Assembly (NCBI GenBank): GCA_963082975.1
Contig: OY720347.1
Location: forward strand, 32,567,398 to 32,631,397
Length of the DNA: 64,000 nt
Reading direction: 5' to 3'
Source: Labia minor
Lineage: Eukaryota > Arthropoda > Insecta > Dermaptera > Spongiphoridae
Part shown: positions 1 to 12,620 of the stretch, piece after piece
Numbering within the stretch: position 1 is the first letter of the stretch
Layout of the letters: each line of letters starts with the position of its first letter
Notes under the pieces: model-generated
Seen by the model: only the letters and a program-made list of their open reading frames with translations
What the model was told of the DNA's origin: nothing
The model's database searches: none
Made by a program: the position numbers and the translations under genes

Positions 1-224
1 AGCTGCTCAGAGCGCCTTCGGCGCTCTTCACACCTAGACGGGGGCTCCGCCCCCTGTACCCCCGGGTGGTACATAGTATTTGGTTGAAAGTAGTAAAAGG
101 TTTTCATCCATTTTGTTTCAATCCGTATATTACATAAAACATTCATTTCTTTTTGTGTTCTTATTCAAAATCTATTTTAATTTAATCAGTAAATTAATTA
201 TATATATTATTATTATTGTATATG

Positions 225-1708
225 TTATATCTATCTATCTATGTGGCTCAAAGATACTCGAAAGGTCTTGGCCGCAACAACCACATTTCTCCAATTGTCC
301 CTATCCTAAGCCCTTGTCCCATCTCTCTTACGTCCCTTCCTACGCGTCATTGGTTTTCCAAGCGGACGTTTTCCAATCGGTCTCCCCACCAATATCTTTT
401 TCCTCTCCCATTCTAGCCACGTGCCCTGCCTATCGCAGCTTTTTCCCTTTTATAACCCTAACTATTTCTGAAGATGCAGAGAGACCATGCAATTTCTTGT
501 TATGCTGTCTCCCCCATTCCCCGGTGACCTCATCTTTCTTTGGCCAATAAATGCAGGGAAGAATCCTATTCTCAAATACTCTGAATCTACTCTCATCTCC
601 CAGGGTCATAGACCATGCCTCCCACCCATATAATGCAACAGGCAAAATAATTTTTTTATATATTTCCTTTGATAATAATTTTGAAGAGATAAGCCTCTTT
701 ATTGCAAGATAACAAGTCGTTTCCCGATTGCAACCCCGATTTAAATTCTTCTCAAATATTATTATCCTTCGTGATTACATTCAATTTTTCTACATATTCA
801 AATTCTACATTTGGTATCTTAAGATTTTGTATGTTAATACTCTTCCTCTTTGTTACTAAATATTTTTTCTTATCACTATTAATTTCAAACCTCCATTAAT
901 TTTTCCTCGCTATCTGCAATTGCAATTTCCTAATCTCCTATTATATTTAAGTCGTCTGGGTAACCTAACATTTTACAATTGATTTCCGCATCTTATTCTT
1001 TCTTTACTACCTTCAAGACAAATTTGAAGATCAAAATTTGAAAAAGTTTATGCTGATCTATATTGAATCATGTGTATGTTTTACTAAAGTCTACAAATAA
1101 TTAGTGAACAGAAATATTGAATTCGCAGTTTTTTTCCTAATATCTGTCATAATGAAAATATCTTAATTAATGTTGATCGATTTGGCCTGAACCCGCAATG
1201 ATATCTCCTAATATTTCCTCCGCTTATGGTTCTTAAGTATTTTCTATGTTATAATAGTGAAATAGAGTAATATTTCTTGATCATTACATTTTGATATTTT
1301 ATTTTCATTGCTAGATTATTATTGAATATTTTTAATTATAATAAAACTTGAGAAAATGCAAAAATAGATACTTGAGACAATTTATAAAAATTAACGCGGT
1401 ATAAAACTATAGATAAATTACCAATATATACATTCATTAATAGTATTAATTTAAATTAATTGATTTATTTGTTTTTTTATTATTAAGTTCATTTATTAAT
1501 TTTTTTAGATCATAGTTATTTTCCTCCCTTAAAAGAAACTTATCTAATTCTGTGGTGCTAGGGGATTTGAAAATTATATTAGTCGCAATATGAAGATTTC
1601 GCTTACAGTTTTTCTGTCATGTCCGACCTCCGTCCAACAGTTATTTCCCTCAAGTTTCTTGATTCTCTTAATCATGTGATCTATATATTTAATTTTTTTT
1701 GATTCATT
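225..1708 (-). pseudogene. LINE reverse-transcriptase fragment captured by Helitron A
   Basis: Minus-strand translation in changing frames gives reverse-transcriptase blocks in the right order: KKLINELNNKK near 1500 (weak match to the N-terminal RT block), YYSISLL then GFRPNRST (1290-1200), LFVDFSKTYT (about 1100), YPDD in place of YADD followed by LNIIGD (about 960), INSDKKKYLVTKR (about 860), ILPVALYGWEAW (about 640), DEVTGEWGRQHNKKLHGL and the AGHVARMG motif (about 430), ending in a basic GKRPLGKP tail. Several stops and frameshifts make it a pseudogene. The motif set is that of arthropod non-LTR endonuclease-reverse transcriptases; I do not assign a clade. It lies wholly inside Helitron A and is present in sister copies, so it was probably captured by the Helitron. 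The block upstream of 1310 is less certain. Confidence 0.75.
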
Positions 1709-2294
1709 GTAATAAAATTTAAACAAATAAAAATTTTCACTTTGTTAATTTATATAAATTTCAATTTACACTGATTGTGAGTGATACGCTTTGCCAATAC
1801 TCTGAATAATTTGTGTATAGAAATATTGAATGTTCTTAGCGAGATTTTTTAACCTTTTACTTTCATATAGAAAAGAAGAAATATTCAAATATATAGAAAG
1901 AATAAATAAAAATTAAGTTAATATAAATATGATCTAAATATTTTATTAAATTAATGAAAATGGGAACTTTTAGAATAAATGATTTAATTGAATTGATATT
2001 TAAATATTAGAATTTAAAATAAAAAGTGAAATATTATAATAATTCTTTTATTGGGAATCGCTATGATAATTCATTGTTTGAAATAATTCCGCTAGGCCGA
2101 CAGTGAGCCGCGAGCTGCTCTTGAATGAACAACACGGAGAATTATATAAACTTTAAAAAATTAATTTCTGCGGTTATTGATAATATATTAATAAAATTTA
2201 TAGCCTATGTTACTCTAGAGGTATATAAGAATATTGTGATGTAATTTCAAAGAAATCGGTTCAGCCAATTCTGAGTCTATAAAATAGTAATTTT

Positions 2295-2350
2295 CCGGAC
2301 AGACAGACCGACAGACAGACAGACCGACAGACAGACAGACAGACAGACAT
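2295..2350. repeat. GACA-type microsatellite in Helitron 5' region
   Basis: Run of GACA units interrupted by GACC. The same microsatellite, with a different copy number, occurs in the paralogues at 49144-49173 and, as GTCT on the other strand, at 61393-61468, so it is part of the Helitron. Confidence 0.9.
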
Positions 2351-2462
2351 GAAAAATTCTAAAGTCACTTTTGGATTCTAGAGGTCATGAAACGCGAAGA
2401 TATGCAAAAATTTTTAAATTCTGAGCAATGTGCAGACAAAAACCTTTTTTTATATATATAGA

Positions 2463-3702
2463 TTTGATACCATAACTTTCATTTCTATATAATTTGCATT
2501 CTGTTTCTTGACCTTGATTTTCATTTTATTTTCGCATACTACTACTTTTTTTACATATTTAGATATTTACATACTTTAGATTTTTACTTGGACCAAACCT
2601 TCTTTAAATAAATTATTCGAATTAAACCCTTACGATAGCTTTATCTGGAATTTAGATTATGCGTAAATAAAAGTAAAAAAAAAAATATTAGTATTTAATC
2701 TAGAAATGTTATGATTACCCTTTGTGTATAGAAACGTAGAATATAAATTAAAACAATATTATATTAGAATAAATATAATATATCTCTCTAGTAAGAGATT
2801 TCATAATTGGAACTTTTGAAAGTTCTTTTGTTTGTAATTGTTAAATTAATATGAATTAATCAAAACATATTATAAATTTCTAAATATAACTGTCAATGTC
2901 AATTATGATTTGACCTAAATCTATTTTAATTTGACGGATATTAAATAATTGTCTTCACTCTTAATTATTTGATATCTGATATACAATATAGGATCGATCA
3001 ATTTTACTTAAATGTATTGTTTTGTCATTTCTGATTTAATTTCGAAAATTTGATCATGTTTTAGTTTCAACATAGATTTTTTCTATACCAACAATTTTTC
3101 ATTTTTCCAATTGAATCCATATCAGAAAATTAATGTTTTGGAAAGCTTTACAGAACAATAAACAAAATTAATCTTTAGACAAAATATTGTATATATATAT
3201 ATATATATATAAATTAAACAAATGGATGATTATTAAATATATGGTAGTACCTGGTACATCTTCCGAAAATATAAGACTACCTATAGTCCAATTGAACGAC
3301 TTTGAATAATTGCCTTGATTTAATTTTGATATCCATTGATATTTATTGACATCTGTTAATAATTGCTTTAATTAAGAAAATAGACAATTAAATTGATTTT
3401 GCACAAAATTGAGATCTGTATAAATCAATTATTACATTCAAATCCTGTGGGCTATTTTCAAGATAAAATAAAGGTTGCTACTCTCTCTTAAAATAAAAAA
3501 AACTTATAATACTCATAATAAAATTATATATATTTATAGGTATTTATATATATATATTTAATTTTTTAAATGAAGTTTTAATATTAATAATTTTAATATT
3601 TATATTCTCAGAGAATTTTTTTTCTAAAAATAAATTCTCAACATTTTCTTAATTAATGAAATTGAATAAAATATGAAGTCAAAAATTTATTGCTGAATTT
3701 TT
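2463..3702. other. AT-rich spacer, nothing assigned
   Basis: No coding signal or recognisable repeat apart from a TA microsatellite near 3190-3210. Confidence 0.6.
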
Positions 3703-4296
3703 ATTATCTCGCCAGAGATAGTATTGAGATCAAGAAAATTTTCGATGTCAAAATTTTGATGTTTTTATACGTTTTGAAGATCCCTGAGTCATTTTTACTA
3801 AGGTTGAGAAAAATGTCTGTCTCTCTCTCTCTCTGTGTATGTGTCTATGTATGTAGACAAGATTACGAAAAAATGGTTTGAGCTAGAATCATGAAATTTG
3901 GTACATGGGCATTATTCAAAATTCGTAGTTTTCTATCAACTTTTGAGAAATGTAAACCAACCGGAAAAGGGTCATTACCTACAACGTTTTGATTTTTATT
4001 CTCTAAACTGACCGTAAAAATAAAGATATATGTTTGATAGTTTTTCTCATGATTAAAAATTGTATAAAACTTCTAAATGTAGAATTTCAGCTTGATTGAA
4101 TCGCTGAAAGTACCGGAATTAAATTTTTAACACTTCAAATCACGCCTCAGTACGTGTCGTGGTACCATCAACAAAGAGCCAAACACGCGCCGGTTTAATA
4201 AATATTATTTATTGATTTTAATTTATAATTTATAGTTAATTAAATTTAATTTAAATATAATATATGTTATTTAATCCAATTCAAAGACACTCCAGC
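3703..4296 (+). mobile_element. CTATCTCGC-end repeat family, copy 1
   Basis: Starts at ATTATCTCGCCAGAGATAGT and runs through a CT/GT microsatellite, then a GATGAAATTTGGTA-like block with a decayed copy of GATGAAA, to AATCCAATTCAAAGACACTCCAGC. Four further copies occur (11796-12620, 18641-19222, 34601-35212, 38985-40161). The terminal motif is inverted at the far end (GCGAGATAG) in better copies but lost here. No coding capacity. It could be a Helitron/HINE-type or a TIR-type MITE; the superfamily is not decided by what I can see. Confidence 0.7.
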
Positions 4297-6806
4297 TTAT
4301 TTATTATTGATTCTAGGGATCTAAACTCATATTTATTTATTTTTATTTTATCACATTAAATATTATATTAGATTAAAAAATTTTGGAGAGAGTGCATCAC
4401 TGAAGAAGTTAACCCAATAATTCATCAAAATAATAACAATAAAGGTTTTTTTTTGACAAAATTAATTAACTAATTATAATAAAATTTATATATAAAAAAT
4501 ATTTTAATATAATCTATTGATTAAATTTATAAAACTCAGTGTTATACAATAAATTTGTTTATTTTCATTTCATTTAGTCATTTAATTTTTTCATATCAGG
4601 ATAATAATGTCCATAATTCCAAGCCCAGTTTTATTTACTATATATTATATTTTATTATCCGATTATATTGTTTGAGGTTAGAAATATCTCTATACTAGTA
4701 ATTTCGTAATTTTATTTCTTTTTCTTTTGTTATCGATATATCAAAATTCTTTTTCTATTTTTCTTCCTCCTTCCTCCAACAAGAATTATCGATATTGCTT
4801 GTTGTCAATCTATTGTTAGTTGTTGGGTGTGAAAGTTTTCTTTCAACTTAAAATGAAGAATATTTTATTTGATTGGAAAATTGATTTCATTCTTTGACAA
4901 AGACAAAGTTACATTTCATTTTATACGAGTAGATGAACTTCTTTCCTTTTTAAAGTTTGTAGGATAAAAAAAAAACATTTTTAAACTTGTTACCTGATTT
5001 CTAGATGTAAGAAAAAAAGCAACGGACATTTAATGAATCAAGAGTAGAAAAGATTATCCAAATTGCTAATTATTCATATTCAGAGATAAAAATTTTCAGG
5101 ATAATAAAAGTTTTAATAACTTCTTAATTTTTTTCTTTTAATATTTGAAATTTAGGTCTTATGATAATTGTAATACAATATATTAGAGGATGCTAATAAT
5201 CATTATTTCAAATGAAGCTTATTTATTTGAAAATCAAAGACTTAAGTTAAATAGAATATAAAACAAATAATAAAATTAGAGTAGATTAAAAAAATAAAGC
5301 AAATAACTTTTTTTAGTTCTTATAAAAGAAAACTAGATGGCTATAAGAGAGAGGTAAATGGTATATTAATATAAATTTTAAATTAATTAATTTAACTAAA
5401 TTATGTAGCATAAAATTCTAAAAATTATTTGAACGTGCTGACAATTTTATTATTCTTTAATGATGAATGTCTTAAATTATTCTCCTATTCAAATTTTGTA
5501 AAATTATAATCATTTAAAAATTTCTAATTTATTTATTATTATCATTAAATTTGGAAAATATTAACACTTTAAGGTAATATTTCGTTTTATTTAGATTTAT
5601 TTACAATATATATACATACTATTCCATGGAGAGAGGTAACAATAGTTGCATTTAATTTTATGACAGCACTAGGAATTGTATCAAGTAACTTCAAAACTTA
5701 TTCTCAATATTGCTGACCGGATCTGCTATTTGGAAACTTTAGAAATTCAAGGAGTAATATATACTAATATAAGATTTAGTTTAATAACTCAATATGCGAT
5801 TCAACGCAAATCAAATTTTTAAAAACTAATAATAGTTCATGATGAATTTTCCTTTTAATTAAAATTATAATTTTAATTTAAAGTTTATAGCTGATTGAGC
5901 TGCTAGAAACCTTATTAAATTATCCGTTAATGGAGTTGAATTTCAGTTGAAACATTTTCTATTTTATATATATTAATAAAATACTATTATGAATTTCCAA
6001 TTTGTTTTATCCCATTCACATTTTGTTTTTCTTTGCTCTATTACATTTTATTTTTCTCTGAAATATTAAACTTATCACCATTTTATCTCAGATAGTAGAT
6101 ACTTATTTTAGGTGCACTAAGATTCTCAACTTTATTAATTAAAAAATGTAATATTGATAAATTAGATAAGTATAGAAAACTTTATTAATTTGTAATTTAA
6201 TCCTTTTTCTTTTTTATTTAAATTATTAAAAACACAACTTTAATCTTTACGTATTATCAAGAAATTTTAGCACTTAAACTGAGTGCACTAATTTTGATAT
6301 AAATATGAGATAAAAAATTATTGAGATACTATTCATACAATTGTAGATGCCGATTCAAACCTCACCAGGTATATCAAAAAATTAAAATTTAATATTTAAT
6401 GCAAATTATTACAAAACTGACTAAATACGCTTAGTAGATCATGAGAACCAATAAATAAAAATAAATTTGTCTATTTCTTAAAATCTCAAATTTTATTTAT
6501 TTATATTTTTGTTCATAAGTCATTCAATAGGTACAATTTTTAGTTCATTTTTGTTTAATAAAATTAATTATTAAATAATTCAATTCGTTTCTAATTAAAA
6601 ACATATCTCAAATACTATCTGTTTAGTTGTTTTTGGAAATTCTTTTTATACCGGGAAATACCAAATCAACTTGGAAATTAACTTTCTGATTTAAATAAAA
6701 TAATTTAATTTAATTGATATATTTTAAACTTAAAAGAGCATATATAAAAATATTAAAATGAAAGTATATAATTTCACAAGGTATTTTTATTTATTTCTAA
6801 TATACC

Positions 6807-6832
6807 AGGGCAGGTCAATAAGTCCATGATGA
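6807..6832. repeat. Solo mariner-type terminal repeat
   Basis: CAGGGCAGGTCAATAAGTCC followed by ATGA matches the terminal repeat of the mariner derivative at 45036 (GAGGGAAGGTCAATAAGTCC). No second end was found nearby, so it is a remnant. Confidence 0.5.
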
Positions 6833-8444
6833 TCTATATAATGTAATAATTAAAATGAGTCATGTTGCGCCTTTCGAAGTCTTGATTTTGCCATGATTGT
6901 TATAGACTGAATCTTGGTGATACTTTGATAAGAAAAAAAAATTAATTAGGTCTAATTTATAATGAATGATAATCGTTGGCATTAATACCCTTTACAGCTG
7001 GTGTGCCTTTAAAACTTCAATAATAATAATAATGATAATAACATCAATAATCTATTCATAATTCACAAATGAAAAATGAGTATTCATAAGAAAAATTCAC
7101 CCAGAAAAAATAATAATATAAGAGAAAGTTTAAAAGGAAAAATTTTTTTCTTTTCATTAAAATTTGAACAATATCCAATTTTAATTTTCTTTGTTTAATC
7201 TATAAAAATAAGATTTTTAATAATAATTCATTTTTTAAAATTATTATTTAGTGGCTCTTGCCAGATCAGTTAATAAACTTGTTGCAAATGAGAGAAATTA
7301 TTAAAAGGCGAACGAGATGGTAACGTAGAGGAGTGAAGGAGTGTGTGTTGTAGTCATTCACGTATAAAGCATCTTTAAACAAAGCTATATAATATTAATG
7401 AAAGTTGAACTTAACCAGTATTCCTAGGAAAGTTTTCTTTCTTAAGAAATGATTTAAATAACCCCGCAGTATTTTAATTTAAAATATATATTAATTTTTC
7501 TATTTTACCAAACCCCAAGAAGTCATTATTTTCTGTTGACATGAAAAATAAATAAAATAAATGGAGGCCGCTTGTGCCATAGTTATTTCTAATAAACTTG
7601 GTTTTTTATTGTTCTTGAAAGGATTACAATATCAAACAACATTCCAAAGTACTATAAAGAGCGCTCCCGGGGAATTATCAATGCTAATTATAAAAGTAAT
7701 ATCTGCACATTATTAAAAAGATTCCAACTTTATTTATAACATTCAAAATAATAACTTCTAACGGAAAAATGTTTTTTTTTTAATTTCAAAATATTCAAAT
7801 AATAATTATAATAAGTAAAAAAAAAAATAATGGATAATAATAATTGACCAGTGTGTTGACTTCTTGGGTCCATGACTTAACTTTAATTTCGACCTTCTTA
7901 TAAGGATAACTTAAATCAATCAAACTTACAAATATTCTGACATAAAAAATAAATAAATATTCATAATGTAATAATAATTATACTCTTTTTATATAAATTT
8001 ACTAAAGAATAATGTCGCCTTGAGGGGTATTTACAGGTTTTTAATTAAAGAAGGGAATTTTACTTACTTTAAAAAAATAATAAACACCGATACCGATTAG
8101 TGGAATATATATATTTAAAGCTATTGGAATTTCACCCCATGTTAGATATTTTTATTTATTAAATCAATTTGTGAGTTTTGAAACATCATTCTCATTTTCC
8201 ATTGTTCATGACTTAACCATTTGAGCTACGATTAAATATTTATATATTTCATACTATAAATTATTCAATATTAAATAGTAGGAATTCAGGAGGTCCAAAC
8301 AAATATGTATTATTAAATTGAATTTCCACATTTATTGCACTATTTTTGAAAATATTTATCAAAACATGAAACATAGATTATATTAATAGATATATATATA
8401 AATATATATATAGTATATATTATATAATCGTTTCCAATGTTTAA

Positions 8445-8494
8445 ATCGTGTCTTGTTTTCTGTATTATTGCCACAAGGCATAAACAGACACGAT
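8445..8494. repeat. Imperfect inverted repeat with inner hairpin
   Basis: Arms ATCGTGTCT and AGACACGAT enclose a second small hairpin TGCC-ACAA-GGCA. It stands out as non-AT-rich in an AT-rich context. Function unknown; it may be the centre of a decayed palindromic transposon. Confidence 0.55.
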
Positions 8495-9991
8495 ACATTA
8501 AAATTTAATTTATTTGATTTCATATTTGAATTTCGCATGTTTTTAAATTAACATCTAGAAAGAGTAATTATGAATTTAGAGTATTTTTTAAAAATCATTA
8601 ATTTATTTTTTTAATTAGATTATTTATATTTTTGAAAATGTCAAGCATCTCCATCCTTTTAAATTTACCTACTATATTTGAGGACTAAGGTAGAAGATAA
8701 CCTGGTCCCCCGCCCCAAATAAGGAGAATATAAACTAAATGGTTATAAAATGAAATGAATGAAAAAAATGTTGATGTAATCAACTAAAACAGTAATTTTT
8801 TTAATTATATATAAGTTGGAAAGTTAGTTAATATGTATTAATTTCTATATAATAGATGTATAAATAAGTATTAATTTTATTTACTAATTACTTATAGAAC
8901 TACTAATTTTGTATAGAAATAAGTATATTTAACATGATAACAATTCTTTGTGAGATTTTGTATTTGTTTAACTTATATAATTTAACAGGAATTCATTTTG
9001 GACATTTTTATAAATATAATTGTGAATGGAAGGGGGATATCAATTATAAGTCAAACATTACTTACATGTAAATTGTCATTACCACCAAAATTCTGTAAAT
9101 ATTATTTTAGTTTAAATTTCTTTCAAAAATTAAATTCTCATTAAATTTTTATTTTCATAAATCTATTCATCATTTTTTAATAAAAAATTCAGAACTTTAA
9201 ATATTGGTACGTTTACAGCTAAATTGTTAAGTTATTAAACTTTTCCTCCTAAGATTATAAAAAATGAATTCAAATTTCATAAAATTTTAATGAATTTTTT
9301 TAATAAGTAATTACAATTCATCATTATTATAAGAATGAACTAGGTTGTTTTTAATAAACATCATTTAATCACTACATATAAAAAATTAATATCTTTTCGC
9401 ATTTACTAAAAAATAAAATAACATTATTAACACTATAATTTAATGAAACCTTTAGATTAAATTTTTTATTATATTATTTTATTTATAATAATATATTATA
9501 TATTTATTCTCAAATGATAGTTTAGTGTGAAGTTTAAAAATTTCCCTTAATAGTAAATCTAATAAATGTTAATAATGGTATTTCACTATCAAGACATATG
9601 AGTTGGAGTAATATCCTCTTATTAGCCATTGTTAAAGATATTTACAACCCTGAAGCTCCAACGACTCAAACTATTATTAATGCTTGCTTTCATTTATTCA
9701 ATTATTGAACAATAGAAGTGTTCAGTTAATAAAGGGGTTAAAACACTTTATTAAAAGATCATCTAATTTTTTTAATGTTCAAATAATACTAGTAAGTATT
9801 ATAAAATATTATTCAAAGGATAATATAATTTATGTTCTTGTAATTAATTATTTTCGCAATAAATTATATTTGATTTTTTTTCTTTTACTTTTTTTAAAAA
9901 CACTGTCATTGTTGTTTAAATATAGTAAATATAATGATTGACAAATCAAATGAGGCTTAGGTTATTTACGTTATAATATTATATTCTAAAT

Positions 9992-10135
9992 CAACGCTCT
10001 TCAAATTTGTTGAAGTTGCTACCACAGAAACTTCCATCAAAAAGTTGAGGTACCACTAAAATGATTTGTAAACTAATTGTATTCTACCATAGGTACCACC
10101 GTCAGGTTATAAAGTACCACAGTTTGAAAACCCTG
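9992..10135. mobile_element. hAT-type MITE, 144 bp
   Basis: Flanked by a perfect 8-bp TSD TTCTAAAT (9984-9991 and 10136-10143). The ends CAACGCTCTTCAAA and, inverted, CAGGGTTTTCAAA are imperfect terminal inverted repeats of hAT type. The interior repeats GGTACCAC-type words and has no coding capacity. The TSD makes the boundaries firm. Confidence 0.82.
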
Positions 10136-10143
10136 TTCTAAAT

Positions 10144-11795
10144 ATTACATTTTTTGAATTTTTAAAATAATAACTTGCCATTTTTTTCATTCTTTGGACG
10201 TTTATCTGTGAATATTGTGTATCCCGATGGTCATCAATCAGATTCAAATATTAAGAAGAATATTTTGAATTCTCTCATACTTACTAAACATTTCTATAAT
10301 TTGAAAAAAATTATCTTTAAGATTACGTAATTTGAATATTAATAAATACAATTGATTTGATATTTAGAACAATAATACATTCTATAAATTATAGAAATAA
10401 AAATATCAATAAATCATTCAATTCCAAATGTTATCTTTGTATTGAATTATTTTATTATCTATTTTAAAAAAATATTTTTTTTAGAACAAGGATAGATAAA
10501 GTAGAAGTCGATATTATTCATATATTATGAAGATCAACATCATAGTTTACATAACAACACAAATTCAAATTCAAATTATTAATACTTTCTCCCACAAAGT
10601 CTTATAAGTGCTATGTAATGCATACATATACCTACAAAATAATAAAATTAAAAGAAAAATGTAATAAAATAATTATTTTATAAATTTTATAGTAAAAATA
10701 ATACACTTATGCCATATAATTAAAATTCCATTTGGATAAATAATTTTCTTTGATTCTCTGATCAATCATTTTCTCCCCTCCAACTACAAAGCCTTTCCTA
10801 GATAGATAGCAGGTTGTCTCTTTTGGCCTTGGACTAGTTGTTGCATATACAAGTCCTGCTCTTTTGTCTCTTTTGATCTATGATGAGCACTTGATTAATT
10901 CTTGCTTACAAAGCTTTCAACTGTCAAACTGAAACTTTAGCGTTGAGGCGTTAACTTTTAATCATTTCTTTACTTATAAAGAAAGATCAATAATTATACA
11001 AAAGAGAAACAACTACCTTATTGTAATTTGCATATAATAACAATTTTTAAACTTACAATTACATATGGATGTTCAGAAATATTACAGTATAAATAGCAAA
11101 AATCCAAATAATTTGTGTATAAAATATTGCCTATTAACGCATGCGCAGTTAGTCAATTAGAAAAAATTAGAATTTTATATGTAAAACTATTCAGAATAGT
11201 TATTTAATACAATATCTAGATATCAAGAAATTTAATTTTTTTATATAAAAATTAAAAGATAGGTAATTTTGTAAAGATTTCTGTATCATTTATTGTATAT
11301 CATGTAAAACTAACATAATATACACTTGTAGATGAAAGTATGACTATTTACTATAACTATTTACTATACTATAACTATTTACTTTTATAACTTCTCAGAC
11401 TTTAGACCCCTTTAATTTTGATATCATTTAGGTATTCTATTATACTTTTTAATTCGGAAATTGTATTTCTATGTTTTCAATTGAAAAATTATAATCATAA
11501 AATAAATTAAAATTTAAAGAAAAAATAAAATTGTCTATTTTTTTTATTTATATCTGTATGATATAATTTTTCAATTAATAATTAAAATAAATGTTTAATT
11601 ACTTTTATTTATTTTAAAATTTTTCTTTTGATAAATCAATTTCTTATTTTAATAAAAAATATCATATTATCAATCCCTCGAGTTACACATTTTAATTTGT
11701 TATATTCTAAAAATTGTTAATTTGAATTTTGAAATTTTTCAGAGATTTAATATATATTTGATATTCAACGAATGTTACAAATATCTTATCTATTT
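10144..11795. other. Spacer; one less AT-rich island near 10780-10960
   Basis: The island contains two TGTCTCTTTTG words and no frame or repeat that I recognise. The remainder is AT-rich with no assignable feature. Confidence 0.5.
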
Positions 11796-12472
11796 TACTA
11801 ATTCGTGACAATCTCTGATTGTTCTAATCTGACGTCATGTGTCTGAATGTTGAAATATTGAAATTAAATTATTATATTTTATTTATTTTATTATTATTAA
11901 GTTAAATTAAAATTCAATTCAAATCATTTTAAATTTCAAACTAATTTTCAAAAAAAAAAGTTATATAATCATTTACTCATATCTCGACACCTTAAGGGAA
12001 AATTAGGTGGAGTGTCTCCACTCGACTATCTCGCAATTAGAATAGGATTAAATAACATAATATATTATATTTAAATTAAATTTAATTAATTATAAATTAT
12101 AAATTAAAATTAATAAATAATATTTATTAAACCAGCGCGTGTTTGGCTCTTTGTTGATGGCACCACGTCACTTGTTGGCGGGTGAGATTTACAGTGTTAA
12201 AAAATTAATTCCGGTACTTTCAGTGATTCAATCAAGCTGAAATTCTATATATATCGGTTTTATACAATTTTTAATCATGTGCAAAACTATCAAACATATA
12301 TCTTTATTTTTACGGTCAATTTAGAGGAGAAAAAATCAAAACGTTGTAGGTAATGACCCTCTTCCGGTTGAGCTACATTTCTCAAAAGTTGATAGAAAAC
12401 TACGAATTTTGAATAATGTCCATGTACCAAATTTCATCATTTTAGCTCAAACCGTTTTTGCCTAATCTTGCC

Positions 12473-12504
<32 letters not shown>

Positions 12505-12620
12505 GACATTTTTCTCAACCTTAGTGAAAATGATTCAGGAACCTTCAAAACGTATAATAACATCAAAATCTCAACATCGAAAATGTTCGTGATTGCAATA
12601 CTATCTCTGACGAGATAGTA
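11796..12620 (-). mobile_element. CTATCTCGC-end repeat family, copy 2
   Basis: Reverse-oriented copy with both diagnostic ends: CGACTATCTCGC at about 12022-12034 and GACGAGATAG at 12609-12618, with a CA microsatellite (12481-12504). The segment 11796-11880 (TGTTGAAATATTGAAAT word) is shared with the copy at 38985-40161, suggesting the full element is longer than the core. Non-coding. Confidence 0.7.

Larger units (their letters stand above)
1..2462 (-). mobile_element. Helitron copy A, non-autonomous, 3' tip cut by window edge
   Basis: Read on the minus strand, the element starts with TCTATATATATAAAA directly after an A (the TC is at 2462-2461) and ends at the window start with the hairpin GAGCGCC-GAA-GGCGCTC and GAGCAGCT; the last two bases of the expected CTAG lie outside. 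A second GC-rich hairpin (GGGGGC/GCCCCC) precedes it. The 5' part carries a GTCT-type microsatellite, and most of the body is a decayed LINE reverse transcriptase. No Rep or helicase reading frame is visible, so it is non-autonomous. Compared with the copy at 46035-49288 it lacks roughly 0.8 kb in the 5' half. The Helitron call rests on TC/CTAG ends, the hairpin and A/T insertion seen in several copies. Confidence 0.82.
4297..9991. other. AT-rich region without identifiable genes
   Basis: Long, strongly AT-rich tract. I see only short homopolymers, TA runs (about 8395-8425), a solo mariner-like end (6807-6832) and a hairpin at 8445-8494. Short frames such as 9684-9941 have random-looking composition rich in Ile, Leu, Phe and Lys. 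Confidence 0.55.

Noticed and set aside
80..550. 156-codon plus-strand open frame
   Set aside because: It is antisense to the captured reverse transcriptase in Helitron A; the hydrophobic N-terminus comes from AT-rich repeat DNA. Copies at 31384-31923 and 46254-46550 show the same artefact.
2295..2350. Regular GACA repeats considered as a CRISPR-like array
   Set aside because: 4-bp units without spacers; a microsatellite inside a Helitron.
9684..9941. 85-codon frame as a membrane protein gene
   Set aside because: Composition is what random AT-rich sequence gives; no start context, splice signals or homology that I recognise.
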